From Sphingomonadaceae bacterium (GTDB taxonomy: Bacteria; Pseudomonadota; Alphaproteobacteria; Sphingomonadales; Sphingomonadaceae), in NCBI GenBank assembly GCA_016742125.1, contig JACVCM010000037.1, positions 1 to 29,447 on the forward strand: a stretch of DNA of 29,447 nucleotides, written 5' to 3'. The notes below the pieces were generated by a model. That model was not told the origin of the DNA and did not search any database. It worked only from the letters and a program-made list of their open reading frames with translations. A program made the position numbers and the translations under genes. The number at the start of each line of letters is the position of its first letter. Positions within the stretch are counted from its first letter, which is position 1. This document shows positions 22,205-29,447 of the stretch, piece after piece.

Positions 22205-22677
22205 TGGCATTCGGCAAACCCAATCTTGGAAGCGTCATTCCCAAGGACACCGCCTTCGACCCCGCGCTTGTCAACAAACTGATGGGCAAATTCGGGCATG
22301 GCGGTTTTCTCGGAATGGAATATGTCGGCCACGGTGACGACTGGGTGGAACTTGCCATCGACTGGCGTGAATATCTGGTGGGCGAGCCTGAGAGCGGCGT
22401 ATTGGCATCGGCGGTGGTCATCAGCCTGATGGACAACGCAACCAGCATGTCGATCTGGACAAAATTGGGCGAGTTCAGGCCGCAGGTAACCATGGATTTG
22501 CGCATCGACTATCTGCGCCCCTCCCCGGCCGGAGAGCGCGTTTTCGGGCGCGGCATCTGCTATCATCTGACGCACAGCATCGGCTTTGTGCGCGGTTTTG
22601 CGCATAATGGCGACCCAGACGACCCGCTTGCACATGCCAGCGGAACCTTCATCCGGGTGGGGGATCGCATCGGATGA
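22204..22677 (+). CDS. PaaI-type hotdog thioesterase, first of a tandem pair
   Basis: A 157-residue single hotdog-domain protein. The central helix region reads ESGVLASAVVISLMDNATSMSIW, where active PaaI enzymes have HGGVLAALADTA: the Asp is kept, but the HGG is replaced by an SGV-type sequence. A FRPQVTMDLRIDYLRPSPAGERVFGRG strand set follows, as in acyl-CoA thioesterases. A role in hydrolysing aryl- or acyl-CoA thioesters is expected for the family but is less certain here. It shares one base with the amidase stop and overlaps the second thioesterase by 4 nt, so the two are strictly coupled and may form a heteromer (inference). Confidence 0.88.
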   Translation: MAFGKPNLGSVIPKDTAFDPALVNKLMGKFGHGGFLGMEYVGHGDDWVELAIDWREYLVGEPESGVLASAVVISLMDNATSMSIWTKLGEFRPQVTMDLRIDYLRPSPAGERVFGRGICYHLTHSIGFVRGFAHNGDPDDPLAHASGTFIRVGDRIG

Positions 22678-23096
22678 GTGCAGCTTTGTCCGGCCTTCCG
22701 CCATATGCGCTTGCGCTCGACATGCGTGTAGTGGATGAAATGGACGGCGCGCCTGTCATCGCCATGCCCTTTGCGGACAAGGTACAGGGGCGTCCAGGCT
22801 TCCTCCACGGTGGCGCGATATCCGGCCTGCTGGAAATGGCAGCGGTCGCAGCTATCCATCGCGCGCTTCGCGCCAAGAACAGCGACAGCGCGATAAAGCA
22901 GGTTAATGTCACCATCGACTTCATGCGCGGCGGCACCGGCCAGATGACCTATGCCGTCGGCGAGGTCACGAGGCTTGGGCGCACGATGGCCAATGTCGAA
23001 GCACGGGCGTGGCAGGATGATGCCGACAAGCCCATAGCCATGGGCTATATGCATTATCTGATCCGCAGTCCCAAAACACAGATGCCGTCATCCTGA
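22674..23096 (+). CDS. PaaI-type hotdog thioesterase, second of a tandem pair
   Basis: A 140-residue hotdog-fold protein with the canonical helix motif FLHGGAISGLLEMAAVAAIHRAL (HGG kept, Glu as the acid) and the strand IKQVNVTIDFMRGGTGQMTYAVGEVTRLGRTMANVEARAW, typical of the PaaI/ACOT13 thioesterases. It is likely the catalytically competent partner of the preceding gene, which lacks HGG. ATGA overlap at the start couples the two. The end is unusual: the last three residues (PSS) and the TGA stop (23094-23096) fall in or at the left arm of the nested palindromic repeat that begins at 23087, so the repeat has set the C-terminus of this protein. Confidence 0.9.
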   Translation: MSAALSGLPPYALALDMRVVDEMDGAPVIAMPFADKVQGRPGFLHGGAISGLLEMAAVAAIHRALRAKNSDSAIKQVNVTIDFMRGGTGQMTYAVGEVTRLGRTMANVEARAWQDDADKPIAMGYMHYLIRSPKTQMPSS

Positions 23097-23155
23097 ACTT
23101 GTTTGAGGATAACCTGTGACGGCGGTTTGTTGTCCTGAAACAAGTTCAGGATGAC
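23087..23155. repeat. Nested palindromic repeat (REP-like), copy 2
   Basis: Arms 23087-23113 and 23129-23155 are 27 nt each, pair at 25 of 27 positions, and enclose a 15-nt loop with GACGGCGGTTT. The arms match those of copy 1 (1303-1368) at nearly every position, and the loop shares GGCGGTT. It lies between the convergent ends of the second thioesterase gene and the YbjN gene, and its left arm supplies the thioesterase stop codon. Confidence 0.9.
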
Positions 23156-23180
23156 GATGGTTTAGGTGTGAAATGGGAAG

Positions 23181-23693
23181 CTACGCCTCGCCGTGGGTTT
23201 CGATCAACGCGCTTGAAATCGCCTCTTCCGGCGTCTTGTCACCCCAGATGATGAACTGGAATACGGGATAGAAGCGCTCACATTCGTCGATGGCGACGTC
23301 GATAATCGTCTGGGCATGATCGACACCCAACAGTCCGTTGGACGGCATCAGGCTCCCGTGGCGGAACAGCAAAATGCCATTGGCCGACCACATGTCGAAA
23401 TGACCCAGCCATAATTGTTCGTTGATCAGGCCGAGGGCCGTATACACGCTATCGCGTTTGTCGCTTGGTACCGTAATGTCGGGTAGGACAATCAACTGGA
23501 GCGCATTGTCCTCCTCGCGCCAGATCGCCCTGATCTGGTAGCTCGTCCAACTGCCCTTATATTCGGCGGTTATTTCATCTTCGCCATCGAGCTCGAACGA
23601 CCAGCCCCTGGCTTCGAACAGGGCAGCAAGCATGTCCACGGGCGCAGATTCGTCGCGCTCGAATTGCTCATATTGTTCGTCTGCGTCATGCAT
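23181..23693 (-). CDS. YbjN-domain protein
   Basis: A 170-residue YbjN-domain protein, a family distantly related to type III secretion chaperones and linked in E. coli to stress responses and motility. Recognisable parts are APVDMLAALFEARGWSFEL, then TAEYKGSWTSYQIRAIWREEDNALQLIVLPDITVPSDKRDSVYTALGLINEQLWLGHFDM and LLFRHGSLMP, the usual alternation of strands and helices. No signal peptide. ATG 23693 (MHDADEQYEQ) is chosen; the frame is open to 23774, but those residues look non-conserved. It follows the UbiK gene by about 120 nt on the same strand. Exact role is not known. Confidence 0.85.
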   Translation of the reverse strand: MHDADEQYEQFERDESAPVDMLAALFEARGWSFELDGEDEITAEYKGSWTSYQIRAIWREEDNALQLIVLPDITVPSDKRDSVYTALGLINEQLWLGHFDMWSANGILLFRHGSLMPSNGLLGVDHAQTIIDVAIDECERFYPVFQFIIWGDKTPEEAISSALIETHGEA

Positions 23694-23816
23694 GTTCTGG
23701 GGCGCCCATTGTTCTGTGCGGATTCTGCCCTGCGGCAGAGTCGCGCGCAAGAGGCTTGCGTCCAACCTTGGCACAAGTCTGTGGGCGGTTTGTGGAAAAG
23801 TTTCCGGGATCAGGAC

Positions 23817-24122
23817 CTAGGAATCGGCGGCTGGTTTTTTCGGTGCGGCCTTTGTCTTGACGGTCGTCGCACCTTTCATCCCCGCAGCCGCTTCCAGCGC
23901 AGCAACGCGTTTCGCCAAGGCGTCGGCCTCTGCGCGCGCATTTGCCGCCAGTGTTTTGACTGCATCGAATTCCTCGCGTGTCACCAAATCGAGTCCGCCC
24001 GCCCATTCGCGCGCGCGTTCGCGCATGCTGGCCTCGGCCTCGCGTCCCATACCTGCCACGGTACCCGCAACGCCGTTCAAAACCTTGGCGAGATCGTCAA
24101 AAATGCGCTTTTCGCTCTGCAT
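23817..24122 (-). CDS. ubiK: UbiK/BMFP-family ubiquinone biosynthesis accessory factor
   Basis: A 101-residue BMFP-domain protein. The N-terminal helix (FDDLAKVLNGVAGTVAGMGREAEASMRERAREWAGGLDLVTREEFDAVK) followed by a coiled coil (about 56-78, ANARAEADALAKRVAALEAAAG) is the UbiK pattern. UbiK trimers assist aerobic ubiquinone biosynthesis, with UbiJ, at the inner membrane. The Lys/Ala/Pro-rich C-terminus (KTKAAPKKPAADS) is a common disordered tail. Start ATG 24122 has GGAG 8 nt upstream. It lies 28 nt after tspO on the same strand. Confidence 0.9.
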   Translation of the reverse strand: MQSEKRIFDDLAKVLNGVAGTVAGMGREAEASMRERAREWAGGLDLVTREEFDAVKTLAANARAEADALAKRVAALEAAAGMKGATTVKTKAAPKKPAADS

Positions 24123-24150
24123 GTCACAAACTCCAAACCGGCAGCAGGGT

Positions 24151-24711
24151 TTAACTGCCTTTTCCTATCTGGGAAGTCACAGCCGGAACGTAAAGGGTTT
24201 CTGCATCGGGATTTTTGCGATCAATCTCGAAATTCAGTCCGGCGGCAAAGGTGATCCAGACCAGATAGGGCACCATGAGCCACGCTGCTGCCTTGCGTAC
24301 CCTTGCGAAAACGAATGTAGTGGCAATTGCGGCGATGATCATCGCGAGAATGATGAAAAAGGCAGTCGATACCTTGTGCTGGCCGAAAAACACCGGCGAC
24401 CAGCTGAGGTTGATGGCGAACTGGATCAGAAACAAAACGATCGCCGGGGCCCGGTACTGCGCCCCCCGTGCGTGCAGCACCATTGCGAAGGCGAGACCGA
24501 TAAGGAAATAGAGTGTCGTCCACGCAACGGGGAACACCCAGCTTGGAGGTTGCAATGCTGGCTTGATCAATGCCTGATACCACGCACTGTCACCGTTGGA
24601 ACCCGAAACCGCGCCGGAGAGGAAGCCCAGAAACATCACTGCCGGCACCACAAAAAGCGCCCAACGCAGCAACGACATGCGGAGTTGGGTGGGTGATGCG
24701 AGCTGGTTCAT
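24151..24711 (-). CDS. tspO: TspO/MBR family tryptophan-rich sensory protein
   Basis: A 186-residue membrane protein with five helices and the TspO hallmarks: WYQALIKPALQPPSWVFPVAWTTLYFLIGLA, FAINLSWSPVFFGQH and VPYLVWITFAAGLNFEI. TspO proteins bind porphyrins and cholesterol-like ligands and, in Rhodobacter, modulate tetrapyrrole-dependent photosystem genes in response to oxygen. The N-terminal 10 residues before the first helix and the charged C-terminal tail (DRKNPDAETLYVPAVTSQIGKGS) are slightly long for the family. Start ATG 24711 has GGAGAG 7 nt upstream. It is probably co-transcribed with ubiK. The 147 nt upstream show nothing recognisable. Confidence 0.93.
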   Translation of the reverse strand: MNQLASPTQLRMSLLRWALFVVPAVMFLGFLSGAVSGSNGDSAWYQALIKPALQPPSWVFPVAWTTLYFLIGLAFAMVLHARGAQYRAPAIVLFLIQFAINLSWSPVFFGQHKVSTAFFIILAMIIAAIATTFVFARVRKAAAWLMVPYLVWITFAAGLNFEIDRKNPDAETLYVPAVTSQIGKGS

Positions 24712-24858
24712 CGGTGCTCTCCGGCCTGTGTCGGGGTGTGGCGAGTCGGTCGAAACGCCATTGGGTCAATTCCTTAGCATGACCCCGAAATAGAACAAGG
24801 CCGCCTGCCAGATGGCAAACGACCCTGTCCCGATTTGGTTGCTTCAGCGCCGCAGGCG

Positions 24859-25158
24859 TTACTTGCGTGTACCGGAAAGTCCCATTGAACCGAACGCTCC
24901 GGCCTTTACTTCACCCGTCATGGCATCGCCATCGACGGTTGCGGTTGCGTCAAGATGCATTGGCATGGGGACAGTGATATCCATGCCCCAACTCAGCGTA
25001 TTGCCGTCGACGGTGCCATTGGCGATGTCCATCGTGCCGAGGCCGCCTGCCATCTTGCCGGAAAAGCTGCCGCCATCACTGTTGACGGTTAGGACCGCCT
25101 TCTGATCGCCCATCGGGCTTTTGATCGTTACGTCCCAGTCACCATCAACTGCTGCCAT
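24859..25158 (-). CDS. Conserved small beta-rich protein of unknown function
   Basis: A 99-residue protein without signal peptide or cysteine. Regularly spaced strands (GDWDVTIKSPMGDQKAVLTVNSDGGSFSGKMAG, TVDGNTLSWGMDITVPMPMHLDATATVDGDAMTGEVKAG) look like a small beta-barrel of lipocalin or fatty-acid-binding type. I do not recognise a named family. Start ATG 25158 has AAGGAG 7 nt upstream, and the gene begins 11 nt after the M16 peptidase stop, so it is co-transcribed with that peptidase. Function is unknown. Confidence 0.8.
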   Translation of the reverse strand: MAAVDGDWDVTIKSPMGDQKAVLTVNSDGGSFSGKMAGGLGTMDIANGTVDGNTLSWGMDITVPMPMHLDATATVDGDAMTGEVKAGAFGSMGLSGTRK

Positions 25159-25169
25159 CGTCCATCTCC

Positions 25170-28049
25170 TTATTTGGCGGGGTTGCTTTCACTGGTGTTA
25201 GCAGCTTCACCGACCATTTCAATTGGCAATCCGAGCGTTTCCAGCTGTGGTTTCACCTTGGCCGCATCGCCAACAACGAGCCAGGTAATCTTTGCGGGAT
25301 CGATCTTGGCACGCATCTCGTCATTCAGGCCTTGTGCGGTCAGCGCGCTATACTTGCCCGCCAGGGTCTCGGCATAGGTGAAGGGGCGCTTGTTGAGACG
25401 ATCTGCCTGCATTTGCGCCAGCACAGCCGCGCTTTGCTCATAGCTGCCGGGCAGTTCGAGGACATTGCCCTTGATCGTCTTGTCCAGCTCATCGGGCGTT
25501 ACCGGCTTCGAGCCGTTAAAGTCTTTCAACTGGTCCATCAGTACCTTGATCGACGGGCCAGTCTGGTTGGTCTGCACCGGCGCAAACATGAAGAAAGGCA
25601 CACGATCCTCTGCCCCGGAAATCTGTGAACGGACGCCATAGGACCAGCCCTTGGTTTCACGCAGGTCCATGTTGATCCGCGACAGGAAATCGCCCCCGAA
25701 AATCTCGTTGGCAGCGCGCAGGGTCAAAAGGTCGTCCGACCCTCTGGCATCGAGCACCTTGCCCGCAAGCACCAGCGATTGAGGCGAATTGGGACGGTCA
25801 ATGAGCAGGATTTTGGCCTGGGCTGCTGGAATCGCAGCAGAGAAATTCTTGGCCGGTGCGGGCGCAGCGGAAGGCCTCCAATTGCCAAAGCGCCTTTCGA
25901 GCAAAGGTTTGATTTCCTTGAGGCTGGTGTCACCGACCACAAAAATTTCAGCTTTTGCAGGATGTACCCAGCTCGCATGAAATTTCGCGACATCGCCCTT
26001 GCTGATGCTAGCCACGGTCTCTGGATAGCCACTGCCGGTCTGCGGACCGCCATAGGGGTGATCCTTGCCATACAGCAGAGGTGGCAGCTGGCGAATGGCA
26101 ATGCCCTGCGGCTGGTTATTCTCCGCTTGGATGCGCGTCAATTGCTGGACGCGGACGCGTTCCAGTTCCTTGTCTGCGAAAGCAGGATGCTTGATGACGT
26201 CGGCAAGCAGGTCGAGCGACGGCGCAAGATTTGGTCTGACCGCGCGCACACTGGCAACCGTCCGGTCGAGCGAGGAGTTCACGCTTACGTCGGCCCCAAG
26301 CTTCTCCTCGGTTTCGGCAATTTGCGTCGACGTTAGCGACTTCGTGCCTTCCAGCAGCATTGTCGACATCATCGATGCAATACCGCGCTTGTCTGCCGGA
26401 TCGGCGGAGTAGCCTGCATTGAAGCTCACCGCGACGCGCACGGTTGGGACCGCAGCGCGTCGCGCGAAAAACACTTTTATACCATTGGAAAGCTTGGTTT
26501 CTTCGACTGTCGGGAAGTCGAGGGATGGCGTGCCGGTCGGTTCAGGGAATTTACTGCGATCCTGAAATGTTGCCGGGACAGTGCCAACCATATCTTCGCC
26601 ACCCGGGGGCGCGTAAAATGCCGGCGCTGTCAAAGTGCCCGTGCGTGCGCCGACCCCCGATGCCACCTCCTGATAGGCTTCACGTTCACCGGGCTCGACA
26701 CGGATTTCCAGCACTGGACGGGTCAACCATTTCTGCATGGCCGATTTGACCGTTTCGGGCTTGGTAGCCGCAAGCCGCTGCAACTCCTTTTTATAGAAAT
26801 TGGAGTCGCCGGTATAAAGCTGTCCTTCGGCCAGTGCTGTCGCCTTGCCGCCGAACCCGCCGACTTGTTCCAGACCGTCGATTTGCTGTGCAATCGTGCT
26901 GGCCGCGACGCGCTGCACTTCTTCGGCAGTTGGACCGGTCTTGATAAAATCGGCGAGAATTTCGTCCAGCCGCTTTGCCACCGCGTCGGCATCGCCGCCC
27001 GGTTTCACGTCAGCCTGAATATTGACGAGGCTGCCATGAACGAACGGAATGAGATAGGCCGAAACCGCAACGGCGCTCTGCTCCTGCCGGACAAGGATGT
27101 TATCGAGTCTCGAGCTTGAAAGTCCGCCGAGCGCACTCATCGCGACATAAAGTGCGTTGGCATCCGGATCCGCCAAGCCAGGAACAACCCAATTTCGATA
27201 AATACGCGTTGAAGGAATCTTGTCCTTCATCACAATCTTGACCGGCTTTTCAAGCGTTGGCAGGGGCGCATTTACCGGCGGCACATCCTTGCCGCGCGGG
27301 ATATTGCCGAACCATTTTTCGACAAGCGGCTTTGCCTGTGCGGCATTGATATCGCCCGCCAGCACCAGCACCGAATTATTCGGGCCATAATGGTCGATGA
27401 ACCAGTTTTTCATATCGTCGAGCGACGCTGCTGCCAAATCTTCTAGGCTACCGATCGTGTCGTGATGATAGGGGTGCCCGACCGGGAATAATGTTTCCGA
27501 CCTTTTATAGTCGACCAGACCATAGGGCTGATTGTCACCTTGGCGCTTTTCGTTCGATACCACGCCGATCTGATTGTCGAGCTTTTCCTTGGTCACGCCA
27601 TTGAGGAGAAAGCCCATCCGGTCGCTTTCCAAAAACAAGGCTGATTCAAGAGCCGTTGTCGGCACGGTCTGAAAATAATTGGTACGGTCGAGCCAGGTGG
27701 TCCCGTTCAGGTCGGTTGCCCCGATCTTCTTGGTCCACTCAAAATAGTCGCCCTTGGCGTTTTCGCTGCCGTTGAACATGATATGTTCGAATAGATGTGC
27801 ATAGCCGGTCTTGCCCTTGGGCTCATGCTTCGATCCCACGCCATACCAGATCGAAACCGCCACAACCGGTGCCTTGCGATCTTCATGGACCAACACTGTC
27901 AAACCATTGTCGAGTGTGAATTTTTCGTGCGGGATGTTCACCGCCTCGACCAGTTCAGCCACGGGGGCCGCTTTCTGGGCGATAGCAGGGACGGCTGCAA
28001 TCAGCGCAGAGCCGGACAGCATCAACGCAAGAGTAAGTTTACGGATCAT
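25170..28049 (-). CDS. Exported M16 (insulinase/pitrilysin) family zinc peptidase, two-domain
   Basis: A 959-residue protein with a signal peptide (1-24, ending PAIAQ) and two tandem M16 halves. The first carries the inverted zinc motif HLFEH (His85, Glu88, His89) with SIWYGVGSKHEPKGKTGYAHLFEHIMFNGSENA before and around it, and a downstream LFLESDRMGFLL that should hold the third ligand. The second half, starting near residue 500 (TVEETKLSNGIKVFFARRAAVPTVRVAVSFNAGYSADPADKRGIASMMSTMLLEGTKS), lacks HxxEH, as is usual for the non-catalytic half. Such periplasmic enzymes degrade peptides in a closed chamber. Start ATG 28049 has GGGAG 6 nt upstream. The gene is followed by the beta-rich protein. 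Confidence 0.95.
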   Translation of the reverse strand: MIRKLTLALMLSGSALIAAVPAIAQKAAPVAELVEAVNIPHEKFTLDNGLTVLVHEDRKAPVVAVSIWYGVGSKHEPKGKTGYAHLFEHIMFNGSENAKGDYFEWTKKIGATDLNGTTWLDRTNYFQTVPTTALESALFLESDRMGFLLNGVTKEKLDNQIGVVSNEKRQGDNQPYGLVDYKRSETLFPVGHPYHHDTIGSLEDLAAASLDDMKNWFIDHYGPNNSVLVLAGDINAAQAKPLVEKWFGNIPRGKDVPPVNAPLPTLEKPVKIVMKDKIPSTRIYRNWVVPGLADPDANALYVAMSALGGLSSSRLDNILVRQEQSAVAVSAYLIPFVHGSLVNIQADVKPGGDADAVAKRLDEILADFIKTGPTAEEVQRVAASTIAQQIDGLEQVGGFGGKATALAEGQLYTGDSNFYKKELQRLAATKPETVKSAMQKWLTRPVLEIRVEPGEREAYQEVASGVGARTGTLTAPAFYAPPGGEDMVGTVPATFQDRSKFPEPTGTPSLDFPTVEETKLSNGIKVFFARRAAVPTVRVAVSFNAGYSADPADKRGIASMMSTMLLEGTKSLTSTQIAETEEKLGADVSVNSSLDRTVASVRAVRPNLAPSLDLLADVIKHPAFADKELERVRVQQLTRIQAENNQPQGIAIRQLPPLLYGKDHPYGGPQTGSGYPETVASISKGDVAKFHASWVHPAKAEIFVVGDTSLKEIKPLLERRFGNWRPSAAPAPAKNFSAAIPAAQAKILLIDRPNSPQSLVLAGKVLDARGSDDLLTLRAANEIFGGDFLSRINMDLRETKGWSYGVRSQISGAEDRVPFFMFAPVQTNQTGPSIKVLMDQLKDFNGSKPVTPDELDKTIKGNVLELPGSYEQSAAVLAQMQADRLNKRPFTYAETLAGKYSALTAQGLNDEMRAKIDPAKITWLVVGDAAKVKPQLETLGLPIEMVGEAANTSESNPAK

Positions 28050-28142
28050 CTTTTGCTCCCAAAGCCAGATATATGCGCGCGAAAGATAACGACGCGGCGA
28101 CTAAACACAATGTAATCGCATATAAATTTCGACGAACGGCAT

Positions 28143-29447
28143 TTATGGCCGATAACGGCGTTTTGAACTCTTAACCGCATCCGCCCATTCGAAATATACC
28201 GGCTTATATTTGCCCGCCACGAACAACTTCATCTGGTCTGTATAATGCGGGGAGTCGGGACGGTTGGTGGCGGCTCCATAAGGCTGGATCGATTCCGATA
28301 TGACCTGCCCGTCCCTGTCCCAGCGCACCAGCATGATGAAGCTGTCGCCATGCCGCACCCGCGCTTTCCTGTCGGGCTGCTCACCGTCCCACATCGTGGT
28401 CGCGCGCAGGGCGTCGGTGCCACCCAGCATCGGCAGATCGACAGAACCGCGACGCAACCGCTGGATGTCGCCAAGCGGGGGGTCGAGGCGGCCGAAGCGT
28501 TCCTTGAATTCGGCGACTGCCTCTTCCAGCGTCCTGCGAGGATCGGGCATAGCGTCACCGCGCCAATTGGGTCTTGCGCCAAAACGGATAATTCGCTCTG
28601 CGAAGGCGTCCGCCGCCCCTTTGCCATCGCTCGACCAGTCCCAGCTTGCGAGAAGCTTCTGAGCCTTTCCAAGTTCTGGCGCATCGGTCAAATCCAGCGC
28701 AAGAAACGAAGCTATCCAGGGACCGACCCAACCATTTTTGCTGTAAACGGTGTCCATCTTGATCGCGATCAATTCTTCAGGCGTGATCGAGCTGTCCGCC
28801 GTGAGCAACTCGGTAGCGCGCAAGCCCCTGTTGGTCATGCCCAGTTCGATCCCCAGATAAGGCGAATAGGCCGTGCGGTCCATTTCCGATCCAGGTCCGG
28901 CGGCCAGAAACGGATTGTTATTCGCGTTCTGGACAAATCCCGACGCCGGATCGACGATCTTGGGATAGCGATCGAAACCGACCGGCCCTTTCCACAACGC
29001 CGCCGACGTGTCGCCGGGAAGCTCTCCCGTATAGTCGAAGCCCGGTTTGCGGTCCGGAAACAGCGCGTTGTAGATATAGGCGACGCGTCCGGTCTTGTCG
29101 GCATAGATGAAGTTGGTCGCGGGGATGCCGCCGATCGCCATCGACTTGGCCCACTCATCCCAGTTTTGCGCTTTGGTGTTGCGATAATATTGCTCGACCA
29201 GCTTGACGCTGTCGATGCCCGCATAGCGGATGGCGAAGGCACCCCTGTCATTCTTTATGACGGGGCCGTGGACGGAACGGTATACGGTTTGCGGAACCGG
29301 CAGTTTGAACGGCCCGAATTTGACGGGCAACCACACGCGTTTCGACTGAAGCGGAAGCCATTTGCCGTCGAAGCGATATTTATCGCCCGCCTCGTTCAGC
29401 ACAAGCCTGTAGACGTGGACCAGGTCGGGCCGGTTGACCGTGTTGGT
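28143..29447 (-). CDS. Penicillin acylase / AHL acylase family protein (5' end outside window)
   Basis: The last 434 residues of an Ntn-hydrolase of the penicillin/acyl-homoserine-lactone acylase family (AAC/PvdQ-like). The frame stays open to the window edge with TNTVNRPDLVHVYRLV, the stretch that lies soon after the beta-chain N-terminal serine; that serine itself is outside the window. FIYADKTGRVAYIYNALFPDRKPGFDY and FVQNANNNPF (catalytic Asn and oxyanion region) identify the family, and GDSFIMLVRWDRDGQV is the usual C-terminal part. It is likely periplasmic. The substrate may be acyl-homoserine lactones, cyclic lipopeptides or beta-lactams; this cannot be decided here. It lies 93 nt before the M16 gene on the same strand. 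Confidence 0.9.
   Translation of the reverse strand, partial: TNTVNRPDLVHVYRLVLNEAGDKYRFDGKWLPLQSKRVWLPVKFGPFKLPVPQTVYRSVHGPVIKNDRGAFAIRYAGIDSVKLVEQYYRNTKAQNWDEWAKSMAIGGIPATNFIYADKTGRVAYIYNALFPDRKPGFDYTGELPGDTSAALWKGPVGFDRYPKIVDPASGFVQNANNNPFLAAGPGSEMDRTAYSPYLGIELGMTNRGLRATELLTADSSITPEELIAIKMDTVYSKNGWVGPWIASFLALDLTDAPELGKAQKLLASWDWSSDGKGAADAFAERIIRFGARPNWRGDAMPDPRRTLEEAVAEFKERFGRLDPPLGDIQRLRRGSVDLPMLGGTDALRATTMWDGEQPDRKARVRHGDSFIMLVRWDRDGQVISESIQPYGAATNRPDSPHYTDQMKLFVAGKYKPVYFEWADAVKSSKRRYRP

Overview
The window is about 29.4 kb of GC-rich chromosomal DNA with dense gene packing. It looks like an alphaproteobacterium of the order Sphingomonadales (Sphingopyxis/Sphingorhabdus-like). That placement is an inference from protein character and gene neighbourhoods (tlpA<>argH-lptM-lysA, an ispG operon, UbiK/TspO/YbjN); no search was run. 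I see no prophage, insertion sequence, CRISPR array or conjugation gene.

Layout. 1-100: a low-complexity C/G run and a GC-rich palindromic repeat at the start of a serine hydrolase gene (101-1285). 1303-1368: a nested palindromic repeat that recurs at 23087-23155. 1368-5993 (minus strand): a tightly packed, probably ispG-led run with the order ispG, GNAT acetyltransferase, thioredoxin-like protein, retropepsin-like protease, then EamA transporter and a glycosyltransferase-like protein. 6045-6117: a nested inverted repeat between ispG and a divergent isoaspartyl peptidase (6165-7190). 7197-8172: a broken gene with a frameshift and an in-frame stop. 8182-9557 (minus): a three-gene unit of SPFH membrane protein, Arc-type ribbon-helix-helix protein and small membrane protein, with a perfect 20-bp palindrome just upstream. 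9734-9985: a small zinc-ribbon protein. 9996-11500 (minus): a TetR regulator overlapping a haloalkane dehalogenase. 11531-11706 (plus): a promoter-like sequence, a non-coding stretch and a strong intrinsic terminator with no gene in front of it, giving a candidate small RNA. 11766-13898 (minus): M3 peptidase.

14073-15423 holds a winged-helix protein, tRNA-Val(UAC) and a small exported protein. A TlpA-type lipoprotein (minus) and argH (plus) have start codons that overlap head to head at 16034-16037. From argH a plus-strand series runs to 23096: argH, lptM-like lipoprotein, lysA, siroheme-synthase-like gene, proC, periplasmic amidase and two PaaI-type thioesterases, most with overlapping or nearly touching ends, so probably one long amino-acid-biosynthesis operon. 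23181-29447 is all minus strand: YbjN, UbiK, TspO, a small beta-rich protein, a large two-domain M16 peptidase and the 3' part of a penicillin-acylase-family gene that runs off the window.

Most of the content is housekeeping. The items most worth follow-up are the orphan-terminator small RNA candidate beside the TetR/dehalogenase pair, the SPFH/Arc unit with its palindrome, the overlapping divergent start codons of tlpA and argH, and the two copies of the nested palindromic repeat, one of which supplies the stop codon of a gene. No stretch longer than 300 bases lacks a gene. The largest gaps are 11501-11765 (small RNA candidate), 5994-6164 (inverted repeat) and 13899-14072 (nothing recognised).
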